64,000 nucleotides of DNA from Bradyrhizobium sp. 1 (lineage in GTDB: Bacteria > Pseudomonadota > Alphaproteobacteria > Rhizobiales > Xanthobacteraceae), in NCBI RefSeq assembly GCF_023073315.1, contig NZ_JADPJH010000018.1, positions 186,494 to 250,493 of the forward strand, written 5' to 3'. A program made the position numbers and the translations under genes. Positions 36,478 to 45,417 of this stretch are shown piece by piece (within the stretch, counting starts at the first letter, position 1; each line of letters starts with the position of its first letter). The notes under the pieces are model-generated. The model saw only the letters and a program-made list of their open reading frames with translations, searched no databases and had not been told where the DNA came from.

Positions 36478-36567
36478 GGTGGGCAAAGCGAAGCGTGCCC
36501 ACCATTTTCATTGCGTGTTGGGGGAGATGGTGGGCACGGCGCTTTTGCGCCTTTGCCCACCCTACGA
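36469..36567. repeat. Family B palindromic intergenic repeat, copy B2
   Basis: Left arm GTATCGTAGGGTGGGCAAAG (36469-36488), identical to copy B1 at 15686, and right arm 36551-36567, which breaks after the CGA. The inner pair GCGTGCCCACC / GGTGGGCACGGC also matches. It overlaps the end of the CWC gene and reaches within 4 bases of the convergent GST stop. Confidence 0.85.
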
Positions 36568-36570
36568 AGT

Positions 36571-37269
36571 CTACACCGCGTGCCCCGGCGACTTTCGCGC
36601 CACGCCGTCGAACGCATCGAGCAGCTTTTCGCGCCAGGCGTAAACCGGATCATCAGCTTCCAGCAGCTTGAACGGGCTGGTCACGCGCGCCCACTGAAAG
36701 CCCCCGAACACGATGTAGTCGGCATAGTTCGGCGCGCTGCCGCCGATGAAGGGCTGCTTCTTCAACGCCTGCCGCATCACCTCCAGCGATCTGCGGAACG
36801 CGACCACGCCGGTGTCGCGGCTTGCCATCACCTCTTCCAGCGTCTTGCCGCCGAAGCGCGCCTCGCGCGACTGACGAAAATAATTCGCATCGACCTCGGC
36901 GAGGTTCTTCGGGATGTCGGCGACGATCAGGGGAAAGATGCCGCCGACGATGGCGATGTCGCCCCACGCGTTGATCATGCGCGCCATGGCGCGGCCGCCC
37001 TCGCCGCCGAACAGCGACGGGCGATCCGGAAAATTGTCTTCGAGATAAGTCGCGATCGCCCAGGAATCGACCACGGGCTTGTCGTGATGCAGCAGCACCG
37101 GGACCTTCTCCGAACCATGCGGCGCGATCGCGCTCTTCTCGGTGAAGCGCCAGGGCAGCGATTCCGCCGCCAGCCCTTTGTGCGCCAGCGCCATCCGCGT
37201 GCGCCAGCAATACGGGCTGAAGGGACGCGAGGCGTCGGTGCCGACGAGTTCGAAGAGTTTGAGTGACAT
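36571..37269 (-). CDS. Glutathione S-transferase, beta-etherase (LigE/LigF)-like
   Basis: A 232-residue GST. The N-terminal domain shows SPYCWRTRMALAHKGL and KVPVLLHHDKPVVDSWAIATYLED, where the DSWAI variant of the SNAI glutathione-binding motif is characteristic of LigE/LigF/FuA-like GSTs, including bacterial lignin beta-etherases. That assignment is from sequence resemblance only; other members have unknown substrates. Length and the helical C-terminal domain (ANYADYIVFGGFQWARV) are typical. The start ATG 37269 is in the family position. It converges with the CWC gene across the B2 repeat and is divergent from the MBL gene. Confidence 0.85.
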   Translation of the reverse strand: MSLKLFELVGTDASRPFSPYCWRTRMALAHKGLAAESLPWRFTEKSAIAPHGSEKVPVLLHHDKPVVDSWAIATYLEDNFPDRPSLFGGEGGRAMARMINAWGDIAIVGGIFPLIVADIPKNLAEVDANYFRQSREARFGGKTLEEVMASRDTGVVAFRRSLEVMRQALKKQPFIGGSAPNYADYIVFGGFQWARVTSPFKLLEADDPVYAWREKLLDAFDGVARKSPGHAV

Positions 37270-37453
37270 GACGTGTCCTGCTGCTGCGAAGATGCAGTTG
37301 CATCAGTTTCGGAACATTCCTACCGCGCTGTCAACCGCCCTGCGCGCGTGCACGGCAAAACTGATGCGGCGTATTTGTCGTTGCTTATTGAGCCGCTTCC
37401 GGATTGGACCTAAGCTCGTGGCATTGCAAGCATCCGATACCGGAGGAATAGCA

Positions 37454-38569
37454 ATGACCAGGAGCATTCCAAGGCGCGATTTTCTGCTTGGCTCGGCGGC
37501 GCTTGCCGGCGCTGCGGCCGCCAATGCCTTCACCTGCGTCGAGATCGCGAGCGCGACGCCGATCGCCGTTCCGACCGTCGACAAGCTCTCGCTCCGCGTC
37601 CTCGTGGATTCGAGCTTCGACCTGTTCTTCCGCCCGAAGCAGATCAATGGCGTGTCCATCGCGCCAGCCGCACGCGGCAGCGACTTCCGCAAATCGCTGC
37701 ATAATGAGTGGGGTCTGTCGCTCTGGCTGGAATCCGAGGGCAGCGGCAACCAGCGGACGCTGATGCTGGACTACGGCTACACGCCCGAGGTGCTGCTCAA
37801 CAACATGGCGTTGATCGGCGTCGATCCGGCCAAGCTGAACGCGCTGATCGTCAGCCACGGCCATTATGATCATTTCGGCGGCCTGAACGGCTTCCTCGAC
37901 AAGTTCCGCGACAAGCTGCCGCCCGACGTCAAGCTCTATGCGGGCGGTGAGGACAATTTCTGCCATCGCGTCAACCCGACGCCGACCCAGGGGCAATTTG
38001 CCGATTTCGGCACGCTCGACCGCCGGCAGCTCGCGGCGCAGAAGGTGACGACCGTGCTGTGCGAAACGCCGACCGTGATCGCGGACCACGCCTTCACCAC
38101 CGGCAAGATCACCCGCCGCAGCAGCGAACGCGTGCTGCCGAACACGCTGGTCGAGTTCGGCATCAAGGACGGGCTCGGCTGCAATGTCGGGCACTACCTG
38201 CCGGCGGAGATGGAAGGCAAGATCGTGCCGGATGAGCATATCCACGAGCACGCCACCTGCTTCAACGTGCGCGATCTCGGTCTCGTCGTAATCTCGTCCT
38301 GCGGCCATGTCGGCATCGTCAATTCGGTGAAGCAGGCGCAGGAGGTCTCGGGCATCCAGAAGGTGCACGCCATCGTGGGCGGCTTCCATCTCGGCCCGGC
38401 GCCCAAGGACTACCTCGCGCAGGTCGTGAGCGAGATCAAGGCGCTCAATCCTGACGTCGTGGTGCCGATGCATTGCAGCGGGCTCAACTTCGCACAGGAA
38501 GCCAATGCCCAGATGGGGGGCAAGGTGGTGGTGACGACGACGGGCAGCCGCATCACCTTCGGGCTGTGA
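37454..38569 (+). CDS. Tat-exported metallo-beta-lactamase-fold hydrolase
   Basis: A 371-residue protein. The N terminus is a twin-arginine signal, IPRRDFLLGSAALAGAAAAN, so the folded, probably metal-loaded enzyme is exported. The metallo-hydrolase motif is VSHGHYDHFGG (about 134-144), a variant of HxHxDH with Tyr in the fourth position, followed by a later Gly-His block (SSCGHVGIVN, GGFHLGPA, MHCSG). The arrangement resembles the family that includes putative dihydropterin-aminobenzene-phosphate synthases, whose role is not certain. ATG 37454 has GGAGGA at six bases and is preferred over a frame 104 codons longer. The stop TGA and the next start ATG share a base with the SCO gene, so the two are translationally coupled. 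Confidence 0.85.
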   Translation: MTRSIPRRDFLLGSAALAGAAAANAFTCVEIASATPIAVPTVDKLSLRVLVDSSFDLFFRPKQINGVSIAPAARGSDFRKSLHNEWGLSLWLESEGSGNQRTLMLDYGYTPEVLLNNMALIGVDPAKLNALIVSHGHYDHFGGLNGFLDKFRDKLPPDVKLYAGGEDNFCHRVNPTPTQGQFADFGTLDRRQLAAQKVTTVLCETPTVIADHAFTTGKITRRSSERVLPNTLVEFGIKDGLGCNVGHYLPAEMEGKIVPDEHIHEHATCFNVRDLGLVVISSCGHVGIVNSVKQAQEVSGIQKVHAIVGGFHLGPAPKDYLAQVVSEIKALNPDVVVPMHCSGLNFAQEANAQMGGKVVVTTTGSRITFGL

Positions 38570-39174
38570 TGCGGCGCGCCGGCGCCTGGCTCTACGTGAT
38601 GCTCGCTTTCGCCTGCGCGGGAGCGGCGCAGGCGCGCTCGGCCGCGGAGACCATGGACATCCTGATGTGGAATCGGGAGCCGGTCGGTGGACCGTTCGAG
38701 CTGATCGACCAGAGCGGCAAGCCGCGCAACGACCGCGACTTTCGCGGAAAGCTGATGCTGGTCTATTTCGGCTTCACCTACTGCCCCGACGTCTGTCCCA
38801 CCGACCTGATGGCGATCGGACAGGCGCTCGAACAGCTCGGGCCCGCCGCCGATGCCGTGCAGCCGATCTTCATCACCGTCGACCCCGAACGCGACACGCC
38901 GGAGCATCTTGCCGACTACGTGCCGATGTTTCATCCCCGGCTGATCGGGCTGACCGGCAGCCGCGACGCGATCGGGCGGGCGGCTGAGGTCTACAAGGTC
39001 TACTTTGCAAAGGTCCCGATCGGCAAGGAGGCCGGCGACTACACGGTCGACCACACGTCCTTCATCTATCTCATGGATCGCGACGGACGATATCTCGGCT
39101 TCTTTCCGCCGGGCACCTCGGCCGAGCGCATGGTCGAGATCATCCGTCCGCGACTTGCGGCGCCGTCGCAATGA
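38569..39174 (+). CDS. SCO1/SenC-family copper chaperone
   Basis: A 201-residue exported protein. The signal peptide (MRRAGAWLYVMLAFACAGAA) is followed by a thioredoxin-like SCO domain with the copper-binding pair YCPDVC (Cys72, Cys76) and the third ligand His162 in VDHTSFIY. SCO proteins insert copper into the CuA or CuB site of cytochrome oxidases or act as periplasmic thiol/copper sensors. The start overlaps the preceding MBL stop by one base (TGATG). Coupling to a Tat-exported MBL protein and the absence of oxidase genes suggest an accessory copper- or redox-related role here, which is inference. Confidence 0.9.
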   Translation: MRRAGAWLYVMLAFACAGAAQARSAAETMDILMWNREPVGGPFELIDQSGKPRNDRDFRGKLMLVYFGFTYCPDVCPTDLMAIGQALEQLGPAADAVQPIFITVDPERDTPEHLADYVPMFHPRLIGLTGSRDAIGRAAEVYKVYFAKVPIGKEAGDYTVDHTSFIYLMDRDGRYLGFFPPGTSAERMVEIIRPRLAAPSQ

Positions 39175-39198
39175 CGGGACGGCGCGAAGCGAAGCCCG

Positions 39199-39429
39199 TC
39201 ACCGCCCGTTCGAGCGCAGCAACCTCTCGCCGTCCTCCGTCACCGCGATGACCAGCCCGACGCCTGCAATCGTCTCGCGGGCGACGTAGCCGCGATCGGC
39301 GGCATCTTCCCAGATGGTGAGGCGCGGGCACGAGGTCTTCCAGGTCGAAATCACCTCGGCATAGGCGCGCGGCTCGCGCGCGACCCATTCGACGAAATCC
39401 AGCACCAGCGGATCGGCGGTACCGCTCAT
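39199..39429 (-). CDS. Small protein of unknown function, 76 residues
   Basis: A soluble 76-residue protein beginning MSGTADPLVLDFVEWVAREPRAYAEVISTW and containing CPRLTIWEDAADRGYV; it ends with VIAVTEDGERLLRSNGR. This looks like a short winged-helix-like or restriction-associated small fold, but I cannot assign it to a family with confidence. The start at 39429 overlaps the stop of the TSUP gene (ATGA, stop 39426-39428), and GGGAGG stands correctly before it, so it is translationally coupled to the exporter. A longer frame in the same phase exists but reads through the exporter gene and is unlikely. It converges with the SCO gene. Confidence 0.8.
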   Translation of the reverse strand: MSGTADPLVLDFVEWVAREPRAYAEVISTWKTSCPRLTIWEDAADRGYVARETIAGVGLVIAVTEDGERLLRSNGR

Positions 39430-40205
39430 TGCAAACCTCCCTTGGTAAAGGCCGCCAGCACCGGTGTGCGCACGAAGAGCCAGCCGCCATAGGCGATGTA
39501 GTAGCAGGCGATGGTGGTGATCAGCTTGTTCGACCACGCCACGAATTGCTGGTCGGTCATGGCTTCGAGGATGCGCCGCGCCAGTGTGGTGCCGAGCATC
39601 GAGGCGAGAATCGCGACGGCCGCGAGCACGGGATCGAGGCTCGCGGCCTGATCGATGATGCCGCCGAAATAGATCAGCTTGGTGAAATGGCTGACGAGCT
39701 GGCACATCGCTTTCGTCGCGACCTTCTCGCGCCGGCCGAAATCGCCGCCGAGGAAGAAGGTGTCGAGCAGCGGGCCGGAGACGCCGGTCATCAGCATCAA
39801 GCCCATGCAGATCGTGCCATAGACCGTGCCCTGCCAGAGACGGTCGGGATCGGGCTTGGTATTCGCGGGCATGAGCCGCGCCATGAACGGCGTGATGCCG
39901 AGCAGCAGCAGCGCCATCGGCTTATCAGGCACATAGCGCGTGATCGACCATGCCGCGAGTGCGACGGCAGCGCCGACCAGATAGTTCCCGACCGGCCGCC
40001 AACGGATATGCGCCCGCCACAGCAACGCGCGCCAGCCATTGGACGCCATCTGCGTGATCGCATGCAGCACCATCGCGGTCGGCAGCGGCATCAGCGCCAA
40101 GAGCACGCCGATCAGGATCAGCCCGCCCGCCATGCCGAACAGCCCCGACAGGAACGCGGTGCCGACCATCAGCAATCCAAGGGCAGCGATCATGATGGAT
40201 GTCAC
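39426..40205 (-). CDS. TSUP (TauE/SafE) family sulfite exporter-like permease
   Basis: A 259-residue inner-membrane protein with about eight hydrophobic helices. The family signature is LSGLFGMAGGLILIGVLL near the N terminus; ICMGLMLMTGVSGPLLDTFFLG is its repeat in the second half. TSUP members export sulfite, sulfonates or other small organic anions, but the substrate here is unknown. A GTG at 40205 is chosen because AGGAG stands eight bases before it; the frame otherwise starts 10 codons earlier within poorly conserved sequence. It is followed by the overlapping 76-residue protein gene. A family A repeat separates it from the LysR gene, which is divergent and could regulate it. Confidence 0.85.
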   Translation of the reverse strand: MTSIMIAALGLLMVGTAFLSGLFGMAGGLILIGVLLALMPLPTAMVLHAITQMASNGWRALLWRAHIRWRPVGNYLVGAAVALAAWSITRYVPDKPMALLLLGITPFMARLMPANTKPDPDRLWQGTVYGTICMGLMLMTGVSGPLLDTFFLGGDFGRREKVATKAMCQLVSHFTKLIYFGGIIDQAASLDPVLAAVAILASMLGTTLARRILEAMTDQQFVAWSNKLITTIACYYIAYGGWLFVRTPVLAAFTKGGLQ

Positions 40206-40240
40206 GAGGGGTTCTCCTGCACGTAAGGGACGCAAAGGCG

Positions 40241-40418
40241 CTTCACTCCCTCGCCCCGCTTGCGGGGTCGGGACGAGCAGAGCTCGCCCTGAGAGGGTGG
40301 GGTGAGGGGGAGTCTCCGGAAGGGAGCCAGCAGTGTGACTCGCGGAGAGTCCCCCTCACCCGGAATCCAAGCTGCGCTTGGATTCCGGCCTCTCCCCGCA
40401 GGCGGGGAGAGGCGAAGG
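40241..40418. repeat. Family A palindromic intergenic repeat, copy A2
   Basis: CCCTCGCCCCGCTTGCGGGG at the left and CCTCTCCCCGCAGGCGGGGAGAGGC at the right bracket the inner pair GTGAGGGGGAGTCTCC / GGAGAGTCCCCCTCACC (split in arms). Same layout as A1, A3 and A4. It lies between the divergent TSUP and LysR genes, partly inside the long open upstream extension of the LysR frame. Confidence 0.85.
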
Positions 40419-40535
40419 GCACCGCCTCCGCTTCAGCAAATCAGCCTAGATTACGCCGATATTTCTGCCCGGCTTGCTCCCCTCGCGCAAACTGAGTTAT
40501 CTTGCCCTGGCATCAGCTTTCCTGATGGTGATCAT

Positions 40536-41450
40536 TTGCGGCGGCTGCTGTTTCTCAACGGTATCAAGGCATTCGAGGCGGCGGCGCGGACCGGCAGCTT
40601 TGCCGCGGCCGGGCTCGAGCTCAGCGTGTCTGCGGCGGCCGTCAGCCGCATGGTGCATCTGCTGGAAGAGCGGCTCGGCGTCGCGCTGTTCGAGCGCAAG
40701 GCCAACAAGCTGGTGCTGACGCAGGCGGGACGTGCCTATCAAAGCGGGCTGACCCCGATCTTCGATGCGCTGGCAAGCCTCACCGCGCAGGTGACGGCGC
40801 CCTCCGGCGTCCGCGTGCTCACCATCGGCGTCGGCCATACGTTTGCGATGCGCTGGCTGATCCCGCGGCTATCGGAGTTTCGCAGCGAGGAGCCCGACAT
40901 CGAGGTGCGCTTCACCACCGGCGGCGCGTCGGTGCCGTTCGGCGAAGACTGGAGCTGCGGCATCCAGCTCGGCACCGGCGACTGGCCCGGCCTCGTCGCC
41001 GAGCCGCTGTTCGCCGGCGACCTCACGCCGGTCTGCGTGCCCCGGCTCGCCACCTCGTTGAAGCGCCCGGCCGACCTCAAAGGCCCAAGCCTGATCCGCG
41101 TCGAACATTCGCCCGAGGACTGGCCGATCTGGCTGAAGGCCGCGAACCTCCCTCGCATCAATCCGCGCGGACCGGAGTTCCAGTTCTACGGCCAGGCGCT
41201 CCAGGCCGCCGCCGACGGGCTCGGCATCGCCATGGGCATCCGGCCTTATATCGACGACGACCTCGCCGCCGGCCGGCTGGTTGCCCCATTCGACCTCTCG
41301 GTGCCCAAGGGCATGCGCTGGTATCTGCTCTATCGCGGTTTTCAGACCGAGCAGCGCGACTTTGCCGCGTTCCGCCGCTGGATCATGCGCGCGGCGGCGG
41401 AACCCGCGACCCGGCCCCGGCGGTCCGGGCGCGGCGCCGGACGGGGCTGA
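40536..41450 (+). CDS. LysR-family transcriptional regulator, GcvA-like
   Basis: A 304-residue regulator. The N-terminal winged helix is LFLNGIKAFEAAARTGSFAAAGLELSVSAAAVSRMVHLLEERLG, and the rest is the LysR substrate-binding domain (RVLTIGVGHTFAMRWLIPRL ... GIAMGIRPYIDDDLAAGRLVAPF). The pattern is that of the GcvA type. The frame is open for 78 codons before the HTH, through a family A repeat, and no in-frame ATG exists near the HTH; TTG 40536, giving (M)RRLLFLNG, is the best guess. Ribosome signals are weak, so the start is uncertain. It is divergent from the TSUP exporter, and the region between them may hold its operator. The C-terminal tail is Arg/Pro/Gly-rich. Confidence 0.82.
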   Translation: MRRLLFLNGIKAFEAAARTGSFAAAGLELSVSAAAVSRMVHLLEERLGVALFERKANKLVLTQAGRAYQSGLTPIFDALASLTAQVTAPSGVRVLTIGVGHTFAMRWLIPRLSEFRSEEPDIEVRFTTGGASVPFGEDWSCGIQLGTGDWPGLVAEPLFAGDLTPVCVPRLATSLKRPADLKGPSLIRVEHSPEDWPIWLKAANLPRINPRGPEFQFYGQALQAAADGLGIAMGIRPYIDDDLAAGRLVAPFDLSVPKGMRWYLLYRGFQTEQRDFAAFRRWIMRAAAEPATRPRRSGRGAGRG

Positions 41451-41560
41451 CCATCACCCTGTCGGGTGAAAAAGCCAGCCGCTTGTGAACGGCTTCACAT
41501 CTCAAAATCCGCAATCGTGGTCCTCTAACCCTCCGACAAGAGAGCATTTGGGGACTACCA

Positions 41561-41788
41561 ATGACGACCCTTTACGACGGCTTTGACATCGAATCCTTCG
41601 AAGCTGGCAAGGGGCTGTGGCACGCCCGTATCAGGCGCGCCGATTTCAGCCTGGTTGCCATCGACGGCGTGCTGTTCCCGGCCATGGAGGTCGGCTTTGC
41701 CTGGCCCGACCGCGACGCGGCGATCCGCGATGCCAAGCACCACATCGATCGCTTCCGCCGGCGGGCGGACGACAGCGACGACGAATAG
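41561..41788 (+). CDS. Small conserved protein of unknown function
   Basis: A 75-residue protein, MTTLYDGFDIESFEAGKGLW then HARIRRADFSLVAIDGVLFPAMEVGFAWPD and a helical, charged C terminus (AIRDAKHHIDRF, then RRRADDSDDE). The layout, a short beta-rich head with a basic/acidic tail, is similar to many small rhizobial hypothetical proteins. GGGGA precedes ATG 41561. No signal peptide or membrane segment. It starts about 110 bases after the LysR stop and 41 bases before the next small gene on the same strand, so the two small genes could be one unit. Function is unknown. Confidence 0.75.
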   Translation: MTTLYDGFDIESFEAGKGLWHARIRRADFSLVAIDGVLFPAMEVGFAWPDRDAAIRDAKHHIDRFRRRADDSDDE

Positions 41789-41828
41789 ACGAGCCTCCAT
41801 CCCAGCGGCGTAACGTGAGGAACCGGTG

Positions 41829-42062
41829 ATGTCGTATATCGAGATCGAAGAGACCCAGCCGCTGGCCCGATCCTACGCACGGTCAGTGCTGTCGAATTGC
41901 CCGGAATGCGATGGCGATCTCACGGTGCTCCGCGTGATCGGCGGCCGTGCCGGATGCGAGTACTGGACCATGCGCTGCACCGATTGCGGCGGCATCCATC
42001 TCGATATCCTCAAGCCGCGCGGGGCGAGCGAGGACGACGAGGGGCCGCTGCCGGCGGCGTAG
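41829..42062 (+). CDS. Small zinc-ribbon-like protein
   Basis: A 77-residue protein with two Cys pairs, NCPECDGDL near residue 24 and RCTDCGGIHLDILK near residue 50, spaced as in a zinc ribbon. The N-terminal third is acidic, the C terminus is acidic and Ala/Pro-rich. Such ribbons bind zinc and often contact nucleic acid or protein partners. GAGGAA precedes ATG 41829; a GTG three bases upstream is a possible but less likely start. It follows the 41561 gene by 40 bases and precedes uvrB by 91 bases, all on the same strand. Function is unknown. Confidence 0.75.
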   Translation: MSYIEIEETQPLARSYARSVLSNCPECDGDLTVLRVIGGRAGCEYWTMRCTDCGGIHLDILKPRGASEDDEGPLPAA

Positions 42063-42153
42063 AACGCCCCTGCTGCCAACCTGCTGTCAGCAGCCTGCAC
42101 GCGGATGAACCTTCGCCCTTTTCTGAGGGGCGGACTCGTCCCATATTCGGGGC

Positions 42154-45108
42154 ATGGCGAAGAAACCTGCTCCCCCGAAATCCCCTAAAATCAAGACGCC
42201 GAACTCGAAGGCACATCGGCCTGACGTGCAGCCGATCGGGCCGGCGCTGGCCGAGCTGCTCAATCCCGCGATCAATCGCGGCGATGCCGGGCTTGGATCG
42301 GGCACCGGCCTGCAGCCGCCGCCGGACAATTCGCGCGACCGCCGCTCCGGGGGCGAGGCCGCCGCGCATCGCGCGCGGGCCTCGACGCCGAAGGAGTTTC
42401 CGCAGGATACGACGCGGCCGATGCCGCTACGGCCCAATCCGCAGCCCCCGGGCGCACGGGAGAGCGGCGGCTTCGACGAGGCGCCGCAGGCCAATTACGG
42501 CACCGCGGCCACGATCCCGTTCCTCGATCCGGAACTGGCGAAACAGCTTGGGATGCCCACCGAAGAGGACGACGCGGAAGCGCTCGCCCGTCCACCGCGC
42601 AACAAGATGGAGGCGCTCGGCGTCAAGGCTACCGCCGATGCGCTGGAGTCGCTGATCCGCGAGGGCCGGCCGGAGTTCCGCAAGGACGACGGCTCCACCA
42701 AGGTGTGGACGCCGCACCGGCCGCCGCGGCCGGAAAAGTCCGAAGGCGGGGTGCGCTTCGAGCTCAAGTCCCACTATGAGCCGCGGGGAGATCAGCCCAC
42801 CGCAATCAAGGAGCTGGTCGAGGGCATCCAGCGCAACGACCGCTCGCAGGTGCTGCTCGGCGTCACCGGTTCCGGCAAGACCTACACGATGGCGCAGGTG
42901 ATCGAGAAGACGCAGCGCCCTGCCATCATCCTGGCGCCGAACAAGACGCTCGCCGCCCAGCTCTATGGCGAGTTCAAGAGCTTCTTCCCCGACAACGCGG
43001 TCGAATATTTTGTCTCGTACTACGACTACTACCAGCCGGAAGCGTATGTCCCGCGCACGGACACCTACATCGAAAAGGACTCCTCGATCAACGAGCAGAT
43101 CGACCGCATGCGCCATTCGGCGACGCGCGCGCTGCTCGAGCGCGACGACGTCATCATCGTCGCCTCGGTGTCCTGCATCTACGGTATCGGTTCGGTTGAG
43201 ACCTACACCGCGATGACGTTCGCGCTGAAGAAGGGCGAGCGCATCGACCAGCGCCAGCTCATCGCCGACCTCGTCGCGCTCCAGTACAAGCGCACCCAGG
43301 CCGATTTTACCCGCGGCACGTTCCGGGTGCGCGGCGACGTCATCGACATTTTCCCGGCGCACTATGAGGACCGGGCCTGGCGCGTGAATTTGTTCGGCGA
43401 CACCGTGGAGAATATCGAGGAGTTCGATCCGCTCACCGGCCACAAGCAGGACGAGCTCGAATTCATAAAAATCTACGCCAACTCGCACTATGTGACGCCG
43501 CGCCCGACGCTGGTGCAGGCGATCAAATCGATCAAATCCGAATTGAAGATGCGGCTCGACCAGCTGCACGACCAGGGCCGCCTGCTGGAGGCGCAGCGGC
43601 TGGAGCAGCGCACCACCTTCGATCTCGAGATGATGGAGGCGACGGGAAGCTGCGCCGGCATCGAGAACTATTCGCGCTATCTCACCGGTCGACTGCCCGG
43701 CGAGCCGCCGCCGACCCTGTTCGAATACGTCCCCGACAACGCGCTGGTGTTCGCCGACGAGAGCCATGTCACCGTGCCGCAGATCGGCGGCATGTTCCGC
43801 GGCGACTTCCGCCGCAAGGCGACGCTGGCCGAATACGGTTTCCGTCTGCCGTCCTGCATGGACAACCGCCCTCTGCGCTTCGAGGAGTGGGACATGATGC
43901 GGCCGCAGACGGTCGCGGTGTCGGCGACGCCGAGCGCCTGGGAGCTGAACGAGAGCGGCGGCGTGTTCGTCGAGCAGGTGATCCGACCGACGGGTTTGAT
44001 CGATCCGCCCGTCAACATTCGCCCCGCCCGCACCCAAGTCGACGATCTCGTCGGCGAGGTCCGCGCCACCGCGCAGGCCGGCTATCGCTCACTGATCACC
44101 GTGCTGACCAAACGCATGGCGGAGGATCTCACCGAATATCTGCATGAGCAGGGCATTCGCGTCCGCTACATGCACAGCGATATCGACACCATCGAGCGCA
44201 TCGAGATCATCCGCGACTTGCGCTTGGGTGCGTTCGACGCGCTGGTCGGCATCAATTTGCTTCGCGAGGGCCTCGACATTCCCGAATGCGCGCTGGTCGC
44301 CATTCTCGATGCCGACAAGGAGGGTTTTCTGCGCAGCGAGACCTCGCTGATCCAGACCATCGGCCGCGCCGCGCGCAACGTCGACGGCAAGGTGATCCTC
44401 TATGCCGACCAGGTGACCGGATCGATGGAGCGCGCCATCGCCGAAACCGACCGTCGCCGCGAAAAGCAGGTGGAGTACAACACGGCGCACGGCATCACGC
44501 CGGAGAGCATCAAGAAGTCGATCGGCGACATCATGAACAGCGTCTACGAGCGCGATCATGTGCTGGTCGAGATCGGCGGCCACGACATGACCGACGACGT
44601 CATCTCGATCGGCCACAACTTTGAAGCCGTGCTCGCCGATCTCGAAACAAGGATGCGCGAGGCCGCCGCCGATCTGAACTTCGAGGAAGCCGCGCGCCTG
44701 CGCGACGAAGTCAAGCGCCTGCGCGCCACCGAACTCGCGGTGGTCGACGACCCCACCGTCAAGCAGCGCACCGTGCAAGGCAAGGCCGGCGCCTATGCGG
44801 GAGCGAAGAAGTACGGCGACGCCGCCAATCTGCCGGTCAGCGCCATGAAGAAAAAGACCGTGAGCTCCGCGCTGAAAGCCAGCGGCGGCGGCAGCGGATC
44901 GAAGGTGCACAAGCCGCATCTCGACGAGATGCACGGCCCGGAATCGCTGCCCTATCGCGAGGGCCGCGCGTTGCCGTCAAAGCCGTTCGGCGGCGAGAGC
45001 CGGATCATCCAGCCGACGGACTCAAAGCAGTCGGGGCCGGAGTTCGGGCCGTCGCCGCGGTCGAGCGGAGGAGCGCCGGGGCATAGGGGTGGGTGGAAGA
45101 AGCGGTAG
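42154..45108 (+). CDS. uvrB: Excinuclease ABC subunit B with long terminal extensions
   Basis: DNA-damage recognition and helicase subunit of nucleotide excision repair, working with UvrA and UvrC. The catalytic core starts near residue 202 ([14 protein letters not shown]), Walker A is GVTGSGKT near 236, the beta-hairpin region ([12 protein letters not shown]) follows, and the UVR domain lies about 828-860. At 984 residues it is about 300 longer than E. coli UvrB: an N-terminal Pro/Lys-rich, probably disordered 200-residue extension and a C-terminal tail of about 120 residues, rich in Gly/Ser/Lys, are added. I recall similar extensions in other Rhizobiales. No SOS-type GAAC/GTTC-spaced LexA box was seen in the 90 bases upstream. 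Confidence 0.95.
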   Translation: MAKKPAPPKSPKIKTPNSKAHRPDVQPIGPALAELLNPAINRGDAGLGSGTGLQPPPDNSRDRRSGGEAAAHRARASTPKEFPQDTTRPMPLRPNPQPPGARESGGFDEAPQANYGTAATIPFLDPELAKQLGMPTEEDDAEALARPPRNKMEALGVKATADALESLIREGRPEFRKDDGSTKVWTPHRPPRPEKSEGGVRFELKSHYEPRGDQPTAIKELVEGIQRNDRSQVLLGVTGSGKTYTMAQVIEKTQRPAIILAPNKTLAAQLYGEFKSFFPDNAVEYFVSYYDYYQPEAYVPRTDTYIEKDSSINEQIDRMRHSATRALLERDDVIIVASVSCIYGIGSVETYTAMTFALKKGERIDQRQLIADLVALQYKRTQADFTRGTFRVRGDVIDIFPAHYEDRAWRVNLFGDTVENIEEFDPLTGHKQDELEFIKIYANSHYVTPRPTLVQAIKSIKSELKMRLDQLHDQGRLLEAQRLEQRTTFDLEMMEATGSCAGIENYSRYLTGRLPGEPPPTLFEYVPDNALVFADESHVTVPQIGGMFRGDFRRKATLAEYGFRLPSCMDNRPLRFEEWDMMRPQTVAVSATPSAWELNESGGVFVEQVIRPTGLIDPPVNIRPARTQVDDLVGEVRATAQAGYRSLITVLTKRMAEDLTEYLHEQGIRVRYMHSDIDTIERIEIIRDLRLGAFDALVGINLLREGLDIPECALVAILDADKEGFLRSETSLIQTIGRAARNVDGKVILYADQVTGSMERAIAETDRRREKQVEYNTAHGITPESIKKSIGDIMNSVYERDHVLVEIGGHDMTDDVISIGHNFEAVLADLETRMREAAADLNFEEAARLRDEVKRLRATELAVVDDPTVKQRTVQGKAGAYAGAKKYGDAANLPVSAMKKKTVSSALKASGGGSGSKVHKPHLDEMHGPESLPYREGRALPSKPFGGESRIIQPTDSKQSGPEFGPSPRSSGGAPGHRGGWKKR

Positions 45109-45167
45109 ACCACACAGGATCACCCGCGCCAGTCGTGGCTATGGATTCTCAGATGCGCAATTGCGCA

Positions 45168-45410
45168 TCATAGCTCGCCGCTTTGCGGCGCCCCGGAATG
45201 ATGCTCCTCACCCGCGATCGTCGCCAGCAGCGACAGCAGCAGCACCGACGCCATGAGCTGCAGCGACGTCGCCGGCTTGGCGCGCCAGTGGGCGATCTTT
45301 TCGGGGAGGGAAAGGTTCACGTCGAAGAACTGCGTTTCGTAGCCGTTCTTGAACAGCTTCGGTTCGAGCCAGTTGAGCGGGCCGGGTTTCGACGCGGTGA
45401 TGAAGGGCAT
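45168..45410 (-). CDS. Short membrane protein, partial paralogue of 45418
   Basis: An 80-residue protein: MPFITASKPGPLNWLEPKLF, then QFFDVNLSLPEKIAHWRAKP, a hydrophobic helix (SLQLMASVLLLSLLATIA) and a polar tail. The second half copies the end of the upstream protein (45418), where KFFEAHLSLSDKITAWRTQPVASLQLM occurs, but the first part is absent. The start codon lies 8 bases after the stop of 45418, and only a weak GGTGAG site is seen. This is either a shortened duplicate that still functions as a small membrane protein, or a decaying copy. It is the last gene before uvrB, which lies on the other strand and ends 59 bases away. Confidence 0.65.
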   Translation of the reverse strand: MPFITASKPGPLNWLEPKLFKNGYETQFFDVNLSLPEKIAHWRAKPATSLQLMASVLLLSLLATIAGEEHHSGAPQSGEL

Positions 45411-45417
45411 AACGCGC

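Noticed and set aside
42063..42153. LexA/SOS box in front of uvrB
   Set aside because: A single GAAC is present (in GGATGAACC), but no second half-site at the alphaproteobacterial 7-base spacing.
42427..44037. 536-codon minus-strand frame inside uvrB
   Set aside because: Shadow of the UvrB coding strand.
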